A stretch of DNA of 64,000 nt from CAVQRC01 sp963715045 (GCA_963715045.1 CAVQRC010000043.1:59039-123038), one strand, 5' to 3'; numbered from the stretch's first letter, positions 9,806 through 19,030 are shown. Made by a program: numbers and translations. The notes: generated by a model not told the origin, from the sequence alone.

Positions 9806-9953
9806 CTTTTCGGTTTTGGATTTGTTTTTTGAGTTGAGACGTTTGTGATTTGGTGCTTGTCTTTGTGATTTTTCAGGGTTACGGTCAGCGATTCGAGAGA
9901 CCTGCGATTCCTGCACCCCTAAACTCCCCTGAACGCTGATACGCCAGGCGCGT

Positions 9954-10154
9954 GCCGGTTTGCCAAGCCTGTTCTGCGGCGATCCGCCGCGGTTGAGCTT
10001 GCTCCGACATTGCTTCCCCAAGGCCGTTGTTCGGACGGCCATGCAGACACCCTTTCTGGATGGCCACGAACGACCCAAGGCTCCGCACCATAAAGGGTGT
10101 CCGCATGGCCTTGGTGAACGACCTTGGTCCGCGGTACGAAGTTGGCAAACCGGC
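9954..10154 (+). ncRNA. Retron msr-msd non-coding RNA
   Basis: Template and primer RNA for msDNA synthesis by the downstream RT. The ends form a perfect 13-bp pair: a1 GCCGGTTTGCCAA at 9954-9966 and a2 TTGGCAAACCGGC at 10142-10154. The base right after a1, G9967 in an AGC context, is placed like the branching guanosine of known retrons. The msr part has a strong hairpin (9974-9981 with 9985-9992, loop ATC) and a small one (9995-9998 with 10001-10004). The msd part is a long stem-loop: 10037-10059 pairs with 10088-10110 (21 of 23), extended outward by 10018-10023 with 10122-10127 and 10025-10028 with 10117-10120. Boundaries are structural inference; no transcript data. Confidence 0.82.
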
Positions 10155-10221
10155 CGCCCTGGTAGTTTTTTCGCCCCCAGCTGCCTCGCCCGCGCTGGCG
10201 ATCAGGAAGGACCCGCACACC

Positions 10222-11769
10222 GTGTTTGGATGGCTTCGAAGACTTTTCGGCGGCACTCTGCGAACGCCGGGCGACGTCCCGTCCGGCGGCACTGCGGCGG
10301 GACCACCTCCGTCGCTGTCAGGGCTCGACGACGTTGGACGCTTCGCTCCCCTCTCCGAGGAAGCCGTGCACCGCGCATTATGGCGGAGCACGGGAGGCCT
10401 CGGCCGGCTGTGGAACCTGTCGTGGCTCGGCCGCCGCGACCGGATTCCGCCGGCGTCGGATCCGCAGACGCAGTTGATCGATCGGGCGATGGTTGGGCAG
10501 GGATTGATCACGCCCGAACGCCTGGAGGAAATCCATTCGCTGGGAACGGCAATGGATCAGCTCCGTCCGGCGTATGACGCAGCAGCCCGAGAGGCACAGC
10601 AGGCCGTTGAAGCCGATCGCCAACAGCGGGCGCAACGAAGATCCGAACTGCGGGCGGAGTCGGCCCAGCGGAAGCAGCAGCGGACAAAGGCGATTGCCGA
10701 TCGCAGGGCGAACGACATCGTATTCCTTGGCCGCGGCGTTTCGGCAGGACTGGCAGATCGCAACGCAGATCTGGAGCGACTCGCCAGCCGCGACCTTCCC
10801 CTGTTGGCAACACCGGCCGAATTGGCCACCGCGCTCGGCATCACGATTCCCCGCCTTCGCTGGCTCGCCTTCCACAGCGAGGCCGCGACGTGCACGCACT
10901 ATGTATCGTTCACGATTCCGAAACGATCTGGCGGCGTCCGCCGTCTCTCGGCCCCCCATCGTGCTCTTCGCGGTTGTCAGAAGTGGATTCTCACGGAGAT
11001 TCTGGCCCGCGTTACCCCTCACGAAGCGGCCCACGGATTCGTACCCGGCCGCAGTATCGTGACCAATGCGACTCCCCACGTCGCCGCCCGACTGGTCCTC
11101 AACGCCGATCTCGCCGACTTCTTTCCGTCGATCGGATTCGGTCGCGTGGCGGGCGTGTTCAAATGGCTTGGCTACTCGCCGGCCGTGTCCACGATTCTCG
11201 GCCTGCTCTGTACTGAAAGTCCGCGACGAGAGATCCGATATGCGGGGACGACGTACTACACGGCAATCGGAAAGCGGGGGCTGCCGCAGGGGGCGTGTAC
11301 GAGTCCCTCGCTGAGCAACCTTGTGTCGTACACGCTGGATTGCCGATTGCAGGGGCTGGCCACAAGAATCGGCTGGAATTACAGCCGTTACGCAGACGAT
11401 CTCACCTTGTCGTACCAGCAGTCGTCGCCGGTCGGCGTCGGCTACGTCCTGGCCCGACTTCGTCACATCGTCGCGGATGAGGGATTCGTCCTCAACGCGG
11501 CCAAGACTCGCGTGCTGCGACCGAACGCACGTCAAACCGTGACCGGCGTGGTCGTTAACGATCGCCCGGGAGTGTCGCGGCACATCGTACGACGGCTCAG
11601 GGCGATCCTCCACCGCGCCAAATACGAAGGCCTGGCCGCTCAGAATCGCGACGACCATCCACACTTCGAGAGCTGGCTACGCGGTATGATTTCTTACGTC
11701 GCCATGGTGAATCCCGAGCAGGGAGCGCGGCTGAGAGCGGAGTACCTGAGAGTGTCGGAGCAGGAGTAG
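10222..11769 (+). CDS. Retron-type reverse transcriptase
   Basis: A 515-residue RT that would copy the msd part of the ncRNA just upstream into branched msDNA. RT landmarks are NADLADFFPS (294-303), LPQGACTSPSLSN (from 354) and the catalytic YADD (390-393, in YSRYADDLTLSY). Retron-specific marks are NATPH (282-286; NAxxH motif) and VTG (440-442; VTGVVVN). The GTG at 10222 is chosen because it lies beyond the a2 end of the ncRNA and has AGGAAGG 11 bases upstream; the frame is also open back to 10027 through the msd, but those codons overlap structural RNA. The N-terminal ~200 residues are an extra Arg/Gln-rich helical region. No maturase or HNH domain is present, so it is not a group II intron RT. 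Confidence 0.9.
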   Translation: MFGWLRRLFGGTLRTPGDVPSGGTAAGPPPSLSGLDDVGRFAPLSEEAVHRALWRSTGGLGRLWNLSWLGRRDRIPPASDPQTQLIDRAMVGQGLITPERLEEIHSLGTAMDQLRPAYDAAAREAQQAVEADRQQRAQRRSELRAESAQRKQQRTKAIADRRANDIVFLGRGVSAGLADRNADLERLASRDLPLLATPAELATALGITIPRLRWLAFHSEAATCTHYVSFTIPKRSGGVRRLSAPHRALRGCQKWILTEILARVTPHEAAHGFVPGRSIVTNATPHVAARLVLNADLADFFPSIGFGRVAGVFKWLGYSPAVSTILGLLCTESPRREIRYAGTTYYTAIGKRGLPQGACTSPSLSNLVSYTLDCRLQGLATRIGWNYSRYADDLTLSYQQSSPVGVGYVLARLRHIVADEGFVLNAAKTRVLRPNARQTVTGVVVNDRPGVSRHIVRRLRAILHRAKYEGLAAQNRDDHPHFESWLRGMISYVAMVNPEQGARLRAEYLRVSEQE

Positions 11770-11905
11770 GGGAGACAAGGAGACAAGGAGACAAGGAGAC
11801 AAGGAGACAAGGAGACAAGGAGACAAGGAGACAAGGGGGAGACAAGGAGACAAGGAGACAAGGAGACAAGGAGACAGGAGACAAGGAGACAAGGAGACAA
11901 GGAGA
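11770..11905 (+). repeat. GGAGACAAG tandem repeat, period 9
   Basis: About fifteen near-perfect 9-base units start at the RT stop codon, with two slips (AAGGGGGAG and ACAGGAG). Reverse-strand frames read an endless Ser-Leu-Ser-Pro-Cys peptide and are artefacts. The array is of the same type as the one at 9693-9805. Confidence 0.9.
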
Positions 11906-11949
11906 ATTCGCGATACGCATGGGTAGACACGTTCACTTCACGCCATGTC

Positions 11950-12085
11950 ATAACCCACAAACCCATGAGCCCAGCAAACCCATAAACCCATGAACCCATC
12001 CGAACCCACGAACCCATGAACCCATAAACCCATGAACCCATCAAACCCATAAACCCATCGAACCCATAAACCCATCAATCCCATC
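11950..12085 (+). repeat. AAACCCAT-type tandem repeat abutting pqiA start
   Basis: Imperfect units of AAACCCAT, GAACCCAT and close variants continue right up to the ATG at 12086. The whole leader of pqiA is therefore repeat, and no ribosome site is visible. The sequence superficially resembles telomeric repeats but is variable and internal. Confidence 0.85.
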
Positions 12086-12673
12086 ATGCACCTTGCCTGC
12101 CATTGCTGCGGACTGATCCACCGCGTGCCGCCGCTGGCCGAGGGAGATCGCGCGTTCTGTACGCGGTGCGACGCCACGCTCTACGACCCCCGACGGGCGA
12201 CCCGGAGCGCAAGCCGGACCGCCGCGGCCGCAATGGCTGCGCTGATCCTGTTCTGGCCGGCGGTCCTGTTGCCGATTCTCGAAGTTGACCGGCTTGGGCA
12301 CAGTCATTCTTCCAGCATCGTCTCGGGTACCATCGAACTGCTCCGCGAGGGGGAATACTTTGTCGGGGTCGTGATCTTGTTGTTTTCGATTGTATTTCCA
12401 CTTACGAAAATCGTGTTGCTGTTGGAACTGAGCCTGATGGGGCTCATGCACCAGCGACATAAGGGTCTGACATACCGCGTCATGGAGCATGCGGGGCGGT
12501 GGAGCATGATGGATGTGATGCTCCTGGCGTTGCTGGTCATGCTCGTGAAGATTGGCGATCTGGTCTCGTTTCACTTCGGTCCGGCCGTCATCACCTTCGT
12601 ACTCTGCGTGGCCATGAGCATGGTGGCGTCCATGGTGTTCGATCCGCACGCCATCTGGGAGGAACAGCAGTGA
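12086..12673 (+). CDS. pqiA: Paraquat-inducible protein A family membrane protein
   Basis: Inner-membrane partner of an MCE-type lipid transport system, 195 residues with one PqiA domain. The N-terminus has two zinc-ribbon knuckles, CHCCG and CTRCD, followed by four hydrophobic helices, including AALILFWPAVLLPILEV and GVVILLFSIVFPLTKIVLLL, and the conserved GRWSMMDVMLLALLVMLVK. E. coli PqiA has two such domains, so this is the short single-domain form. The start is the first codon after a tandem repeat. The stop overlaps the pqiB start by four bases (GTGA), giving a two-gene operon for phospholipid movement between membranes. Confidence 0.88.
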   Translation: MHLACHCCGLIHRVPPLAEGDRAFCTRCDATLYDPRRATRSASRTAAAAMAALILFWPAVLLPILEVDRLGHSHSSSIVSGTIELLREGEYFVGVVILLFSIVFPLTKIVLLLELSLMGLMHQRHKGLTYRVMEHAGRWSMMDVMLLALLVMLVKIGDLVSFHFGPAVITFVLCVAMSMVASMVFDPHAIWEEQQ

Positions 12674-14497
12674 GTGAAGCAACGCCCTCCAGGCCTCGAG
12701 ACGAACCGGTTCCACCCGTCGCCCGCGTCCAGACCGAAACCGAATCGAAGGCTGCCAGGTTCGTCTCCAAGCTCTGGCTCGTGACTTTCATCTGCCTGGT
12801 GGTCGCGGTAGTTTCCGTGTTTGCGATGCTCGGGGCGAAGGGCCCGGAGATTACCGTGCGATTCGAGCAAGGCCATGGCATCAAGCCGGGGGACGCCCTG
12901 CGGTATCGCGGAATCGATGTCGGCCAGGTGAAGTCCGTCGAAGTCGACGAGCAGCTCGAGGGCGTCGTGCTCCAAATCGAACTGATCGGTCAGTCGGCCG
13001 GCCTGGCCCGCGAGGGCAGCCAGTTTTGGATCCAGCGGCCGCGGTTCAGTCTCGCCCGCCTGGCCGGGCTCGATACGGTTGTGGGTGCAAAATATGTCGG
13101 CGTCGAGCCGGGGGATCCCGAAGCGCCGCCGGCCCAGATCTTCGTCGGGCTCGAAACGCCACTCGCTATTACCGGCGTCGACGCGACTGACGTCGTCGTC
13201 CATTTCACACAAGGTCATGGCCTTCAAGTCGGCAGCGATATCAAGCATCGAGGGATCGTCATCGGTGAGGTCACGGCAGTCGATCTCGAGGAAGGTTTCT
13301 CGCGCGTGCGGGTCGGCGTCCGGTTGACCGGGAAGCGGCCAGCAGGTCGCCCGGGAAGGCAGTCGCTTCTGGATCGAGCATCCGACACTCAACGCCGCCG
13401 AGGTCCGCGGCCTGGAGACGATTGTCGCGGGCCCGTTCCTGGCCGTGCATCCAGGTCCCCGCGACGCCCAGCCGTGCTACGAATTCGAAGGTTTGCAGAC
13501 TCCGCCCACGGGCGAACTCCCGGCTGGGGGGCTGGAGATTGTGCTCGAAGCATCGCGATTGGGTGGGCTGAACCGCGGCGCCGCGGTCACGTATCGCGGG
13601 ATGAAAGTGGGCCGGATTGCCTCGGTGGGTCTGGCAACCGATGCGGCCACGGTCGAAGCGCGGGCGATCATTCTGCCGCCGTACCGCTCGCTGGTGAGAT
13701 CGAATTCGAAGTTCTGGTCGACGAGCGGTTTCGATTTGAAGGTCGGCTTCAGCGGAGTACAGCTCGACGCCGAGTCGCTGGCCAGTATCGCGGTCGGTGG
13801 AATCGCCTTCGCCACCGCGGATCCGCCGGGCCGACCTGTCACCACCGGGTTCGTGTTCCAGTTGCATGATGAGGCCGAAGACGACTGGCTGACGTGGAAA
13901 CCGCGAATCTCGGTCGGCGCGCAAGCCCTGCCGGACGACGCGGCGTTGCCTCAACCGTTGCGTGCGGCAACCCAGTGGCAGGAGTCGACGCTGGGGATTA
14001 CGCGGGAGAAGCAGCGGCAGGGCTGGCTGTTGCTGACCGAAGGCAATCGCTTGCTGGGCCCCAAGAGCATCCTCAATCCGCTGATCCAGGCGGCCGACGA
14101 AGCGGTGAAGCTGGGAGTGGCGGGACAGCAGTTTACGCTCACTGAATCGGCGGTGCAGATCGTCCATCGACTCGCGTTATTTCAGCCGGATGTCAGCCTC
14201 GCCGGAACGCGGCCGATGTGGCCCCTGACACGGATCCGGGTGGCGACCTCGCCCGAGGACTGCATCGTAATCGCGGCCACCCCGGACTCGATTTTCCCGA
14301 TCTCGGCGAGCCGCTTGACGTCCCACGACCACGCCTGGCTGGTTGATCCCTCGCTTACGCTCGATCCGGCCGATTACATCGGGGCCTGCGTCGTGGCGCT
14401 CGCCGACGGCGACCTCGTCGGCCTCGTCGACTTCGTCGAGGGGCGGCTGCGAGTCGAACTCATTTCCGATGAAATGCTCCAGGCCTCACTCCCCTAG
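12670..14497 (+). CDS. pqiB: PqiB-like MCE/MlaD-domain protein, frameshifted
   Basis: Periplasmic MCE-domain protein anchored by one N-terminal helix (LVTFICLVVAVVSVFAML), expected to form hexameric rings that carry lipids across the periplasm. Three MCE domains are legible: ITVRFEQGHGIKPGDALRYR, VVVHFTQGHGLQVGSDIKHR and LEIVLEASRLGGLNRGAAV. Reading must move by +1 between about 13325 and 13346, inside the second domain; before it the frame ends in VRVGVRLTG and after it resumes VAREGSRFWIEHPTL. The paralogous first domain has AREGSQFWIQRP at the same place, which confirms continuity. Either one base is extra in the sequence or the gene is broken. The GTG start overlaps the pqiA stop. Confidence 0.82.
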
Positions 14498-14525
14498 CAA
14501 CGCATCGCGACAGCACATTGTCCTC

Positions 14526-14764
14526 CGCATTCGCTTCGAAAACGACAAAGGCAGAGCGGATATGTTGGTACTCGTGTTCATTCCGAACGACGCCGAGAAG
14601 CCGGTCCCGGCGTTTATGAAACACAGTTTCAACAGTACCCATGGTCGTGACTTCGATGCCGACCCGACCCGCGAGGGACATTTTCGCAACGGTTGGCCGA
14701 TCGGTGAGTTTTTCGCGCGAGGCTACGGATTTGTGGCCGTTGAAACCGGAACCGTAGACTCCGC
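14526..14764 (+). pseudogene. Alpha/beta-hydrolase (CE15-like esterase) fragment
   Basis: About 80 codons resemble the N-terminal part of glucuronoyl-esterase-like hydrolases: LVFIPNDAEKPVPAFMKHS, then FRNGWPIGEFFARGYGFVAV. The upstream part, the catalytic Ser-His-Asp region and everything after VETGTVDS are missing; downstream sequence turns into palindromic repeats. It therefore cannot encode an active enzyme. It starts 28 bases after the pqiB stop. Family assignment is from the order of motifs only. Confidence 0.5.
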
Positions 14765-15769
14765 GATCACCTGGTGGTTCCGCCGCGTCCCCCGGCAAGC
14801 GCAAAGCCCGGGGGCTCCAGTTAATTGCCGGGGAGATGTGATTCGGAGCCTCCGGCTGGGCCCCCGAAGATGTGAGTTTTTGGCGGGCATTTTGCGATTG
14901 CGGCGTCGATTCCAACGGTTCCCCTTGATCGCATCTGGGGTGCGCCTAGGACCGCAACCAGACCCCCGCGAGCCTGGGGGTCTGTTGATGGAACGAAGGT
15001 TTTCGGGCGTCGTTGCCTTGGTCGCGACGTCCCTCAGGGACGACGATGCCTGGGGACGCTCGACAGGTCGCGCAGAGGCGCTGAGCACGCTGAGAAATCG
15101 TGGCGCGTTGAACAGCTGCGAAGCAGCGGCAGCAACTAGCCGTGGGCGAGCGTGACGAGCCTCTGGCGAGTCGAAGCGGAGCCCACGGTTGCCGCGCTCG
15201 CCCGGAACGCGCCCGCGCTAACCATCGTCGGCCAGGCAGGCGACGACTCGTCGGAGGCTCCTTTGGGCAGGTGAAAGTGGTCGGCTTCGCCGACCGACTG
15301 ATTCTCTCCCGTGATGCGGTTCTATCGTTCGCGAAGCGAACGATGCTGCTACAACACGTGAACCCTCTGCCTCGGCCTGCGAAACGCGTGCGGCCGTGCC
15401 GCCGCCGGGGTTCGTACTGCGCCGCAGAAAACCGTGGGCTACGCGAAGCCTCGCCAGAGGCTCGTCATCGCTCGCCCACGGCTAAATGCTGCCGCTGCTT
15501 CGCAGCTGATCAACGCGCCGCGTATCCTCCGTGTGACTGGTTCGACGGAACACAAAACCCCCCATCGATTTTCGGGGGCCCAGCCTCCGGCTTTCCCGGG
15601 GGACGACTCCGGAAGTGTGACGTGCCGCGACGGTGCTGTCACGCGTTTCAAGCTGAGTCAGAAGTCGACCGGCAGTGGGGTCCATCCGTTCCAACTTCGA
15701 GTGCGTCAGCATGCGATCGCCGCCCGCGGCCGGGGTGTGCCCGGCCGCGAACGTGGTCTTCGCAAGCGG
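14765..15769. other. Gene-free, hairpin-rich interval
   Basis: No gene is supported. It contains a perfect 9-bp hairpin CAGACCCCC/GGGGGTCTG (14959-14967, 14976-14984), a hairpin GGTCGGC/GCCGACC (15279-15295) and a perfect 9-bp hairpin ATCGTTCGC/GCGAACGAT (15324-15344). Copies of GGCTGGGCCCCCGAA appear near 14857 and, inverted, near 15575. The larger inverted repeat at 15102-15519 is listed separately. This is typical of miniature palindromic elements accumulated in an intergenic space. Confidence 0.6.
15102..15519. repeat. Large inverted repeat with ~70-bp arms
   Basis: The left arm (about 15102-15171) and the right arm (about 15443-15519) are reverse complements over about 70 bases with a few mismatches. 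Shared cores are CAGCTGCGAAGCAGCGGCAG, GCCGTGGGCGAGCG and GACGAGCCTCTGGCGAG. The 270-base centre holds two small hairpins and no gene. The form is that of a MITE or a composite palindromic element; no flanking target duplication was found by eye. Confidence 0.65.
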
Positions 15770-17381
15770 TCAGACGCGGCGTCGCTGAGTCATGCCGCAC
15801 GCAGCAGCGAGCAGCAGAAGTGCGATGGAGGTCGGTTCGGGGACCGCCGAGGAACCGCCGCCACCACCGATGTCAGCGCCCGTCGAGTTGCCGAATTGAC
15901 TCTGCCAGACCAGGAAATCGTTGCCGTCAACGACTCCGTCCCCGTTGGCGTCGCCGTCCATCTTTGTCGCGCCCTCGGCGGTGGGGAAACTCGCCTGCCA
16001 GAGCAGGAAGTCGTTACCGTCGACGGCTCCGTCCTCGTTGAAGTCGGCTTCATAGAACAAGGCCAGGGGATTCGCGAAGTCAACGAACGCAAAGTAGAAG
16101 TCGCTGTCCCGCAGCGGGGTCGTCACACCGTCGCTGGCCACTTCTCGAGACTCAATGATGAAGTCGCCGGTTTCCGCGTCGTACTCGTACGACAGGAAGG
16201 AACGGTCGGCGACATTGGCCAATTCCCCCATCTGCGACGCGACACTGAGGATCAGCATCCCATCGTCGCCGGTGAGCTTGGTCTCGCCGCTGTCGAACAC
16301 GCTGAGCCGGTAGACTCCATCGGCGTCGCGGCTGAGGTCGAACTGGTTGCCGCCGGCCGACTGGATCAGGCTGCCGTCGCCATCGACGTGGCCACCGATG
16401 AGCCGGGCGGCCGTGTAGGGAACATACAGAAACTGAAAACTCTCTGAGAGAAACGTCAATCCGCTGGTGTCGGTGTCACTGTCTTCTCGAATCGTAACGT
16501 CCCAGCCGTCGCCGCTCGGGACCGCCGCCGCGATGTCGGAACTGCTGCTGCCGTCGCTGCCGGCGACAAACAGCATGCCTGCGGCCGGAGACATCTGCTC
16601 AGGCGCTTCGACGCGCGCGCCGAACGCACCCCACACGACCGCGTCGGTACTCACGGCCGGGCTGCTGCTGGAAAACTCCGTTTCCAAAAAATTGTCTTCG
16701 TTGACCCACGCACCCAGCCAGCCCTGCGCGTAGGGGAAGTAGGCCGTGCTGGTATTGAATGTGGCTTCGTCGCTGAGCGTGCCGGCGAGGCCCGTTTGAA
16801 GGTCGGAAGATCCGTTGCCGCCGTTGGCGAACTCGCCGTCGTTCATCCGGTAGCCCCAGCCCTGGCCGAAGTTGTTATTGAAATAGGCGACCCCGTGAAT
16901 GACGCCGACGGGGCTGCCGTTGATCGTGTCCTGGTTGTCGACACCGTTAGTGCGTACCGATGCCAGCAGCGCCCCCGTGCTCTGATTCACCCGCCAGGCG
17001 AGAGTCGTGTTGGCGAACGGCTGTCCGCCTTCGAGCGGCTTGTAGTCGTTGACGAATTCGTCGGGAGGATAATAGCTCGCATCGTTCGGGTCGCCGGGGC
17101 CGATCGAAGAGGGCGACGTCACCTTCATTGATTCGCGAGGAGGTCCAGGCGATCGGACCTGAGGCCGGAAACTGCAATTTGATCGTGTCCGACCCGTCGC
17201 CGGCCAGGATGCTCCCGGGAATCGGGGCCGCGTCGATGTTGGCCGCGGTCACGCCCTCGGGAAACGTTCCCGGCACGCCGCCCATCGCGTTCCCGCTGGG
17301 ATCGCTGATCTCGGGCGCAGCGGCGAAAGTCGCCGTCAGTGGAAGTGCCAGTATTGCAAGGCATGCAGTGAGTGTTCTCAT
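15770..17381 (-). CDS. PEP-CTERM exoprotein with dockerin-like repeats, frameshifted
   Basis: Secreted protein of about 535 residues. The N-terminus is a clear signal peptide, MRTLTACLAILALPLTATFA. Near the C-terminus are two EF-hand/dockerin-like repeats, ADFNEDGAVDGNDFLLWQA and GDANGDGVVDGNDFLVWQ, then a PEP-CTERM sorting tail with VPEPTS, a hydrophobic stretch and RRR. The central 350 residues are not recognised. A +1 shift is needed around 17130-17150 to join the signal-peptide frame (which reads SGPIAWTSSRI) to the main frame (which reads SSIGPGDPNDASYYPP). The tail implies export and sorting by an exosortase-like system. The gene is 123 bases upstream of the Gfo/Idh/MocA stop, on the same strand. 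Confidence 0.8.
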
Positions 17382-17506
17382 TGGATCTTTCTCCTAGTGA
17401 CACCTGAAGTAAATCAATCCAGAAGTCTAGGCAAAACGTTAGGAAACGGAACCATTCGATTTCCATTGGCGAGCCTTGAATTAGGCAAATCTTAACAGCA
17501 CGCGCA

Positions 17507-18967
17507 TCAGCCCTGGGCCGTCCGCGACCCGGGCATGTCGGACCACCCCTCCCGGTAGGGCCGATGCAGTCGCTCCTGGGCCTCGGCATCGTTCAGCACC
17601 TCGAATCGGCCGCTGTCCCACCGCAGCGGCCTGCCCGTCGACGAGGGCCACATTCCCCAGCAGCACCATTTCCGTCAGCGGTCCGGCGTACGAGAAATTC
17701 GAAAGCGGCGGGGCCCCGCCCCGGCACGCCCGGACCCATTCCTCGTAGTGCGACTCACCTCGGGGCAGCGTTTCTGCGGGTACTTCCGGCGTTGCATTTC
17801 CCCGCTTCGGGAACACCTGTGCCTCGCCGCCGTGGGGCGCCAGAATCGTCCCTTCATCGCCGACGTACAGTCCGCCGCTGCCGGGGAGTTCGACGTCGGT
17901 CGGCAACTCGGCAGGGCGAAACGGCTTCAAACCGCCGTCGTACCACGTCACCGTGATTTCTGAATCGGCCCCCGGAGGCGTAAACCGGTAACGCACCGTG
18001 TTGCCGATCGCATAGCAATCGTCACTGCCGGCGGTCGAACTCGCTTCGATCGTCATCCGGTCCGGCAATCCGACCGCCCACATCGCCGGGTCGAGAATGT
18101 GGCACCCGAAGTCGCCCAGGGTGCCCGTGCCAAAGTCCCGCCAATACCGCCACGTGAAAGGAGCGTAGTCGGGGTGGTAAGCCCGATAGGGTGCCGGGCC
18201 GATCCAGCGGTCCCAGTCGAAGCCCGCCGGGACAGGCGGTGTTTCGACCGGGGTCTGCTTGCCGCCCATGGCGGCGCCGGCCCAGCAGTGAATCTGACGA
18301 ATGCTGCCCACAGCTCCGGCCTGGACAAGTTCCACCAGGCGCTTGAGTTTGTCGGTCGCGTGAAGCTGATGCCCCATCTGGGTAACGACTCCGTGCCTGG
18401 CGGCGGCCTCGGTCACGGCGCGGGCCTCGCGGACCGTGTGCGTCAACGGCTTCTGGCAATAGACATGTTTCCCCTTTCGAATGGCCGCCATCGTGGCCAC
18501 GGCATGCACGTGATCGGGGGTTGCAATCGAGACGGCGTCCAGATCGGGTCGCTCGAGCAGTCTCCTGGAAATCGAGGTACGTCGCGCAGCCGTCGTGGTT
18601 GAAGTCCGGGACCGCGGCATACGTCTGATCGACCAGGTCGCGGGCCGGCTCGCGTCCCTTGGTACCGCCGTAATAGAACTGGCTGTAGTCGCACGTGTCG
18701 CGAACATCACACACGGCGATCACCCGGGCCCGCCGATCCTTGAGGAATTCCCGCATATCGCTGACGCCCTGTCCGCCCACGCCGATCATTCCGATTCGCA
18801 ACACTTCGCTCGGAGGCGTTTCGCCCGGTCCGCCCAGCACCCGCCGCGGTACGATCGTGACAGTTGCCGCGCGCGGCCAGCGACGAGAGAAAACCGCGTC
18901 GTGTCGAGGACGGGGTGAAGCGGACCGCCGCATGGTTGGCGGGTACCTGCATGTCGTCTGTTGGCAT
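17507..18967 (-). CDS. Gfo/Idh/MocA oxidoreductase with Tat signal, three frameshifts
   Basis: Probable NAD(P)-dependent sugar or polyol dehydrogenase exported by the Tat route. From the ATG at 18967 (GAGG 9 bases upstream) it reads a twin-arginine signal STRRGFLSSLAA, the Rossmann segment IGMIGVGGQG, then VSIATPDHVHA and the catalytic-region EKP equivalent CQKPLTH, and later YDGGLKPFRP. Continuity needs +1 shifts near 18870, 18561 and 17628; after the last one the protein ends normally with YREGWSDMPGSRTAQG and a TGA at 17507-17509. Three shifts in one 1.46-kb gene mean either a pseudogene or clustered base-insertion errors. Its closest relative in the window is the intact gene at 25546-26919. 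Confidence 0.8.
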
Positions 18968-19030
18968 CGAGTTTTCCTCGCTGAGTCGCTGGTGGACGAA
19001 TATCTTGAACGGTTTGGAGAGCGGCTTTCG

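Noticed and set aside
10222..11769. RT as part of a diversity-generating retroelement or group II intron
   Set aside because: No template/variable repeat pair or Avd gene and no maturase or intron domain V/VI; NAxxH, VTG and an adjacent msr-msd structure fit a retron.
11594..12050. Minus-strand Ser-Leu-Ser-Pro-Cys and Gly-Phe-Met-Gly-rich open frames
   Set aside because: They are translations of the 9-bp and 8-bp tandem repeats with no non-repeat coding part.
11950..12085. Telomere-like sequence (AAACCCAT)
   Set aside because: Units vary, the array is only 136 bp, and it is internal and directly before pqiA.
12571..13392. 273-codon minus-strand open frame
   Set aside because: Shadow of pqiB; the plus strand shows MCE domains and overlaps pqiA by GTGA.
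15142..16447. Plus-strand open frames across 15142-16447
   Set aside because: They overlap the palindromic element and the reverse complement of the PEP-CTERM gene; no motif supports them.
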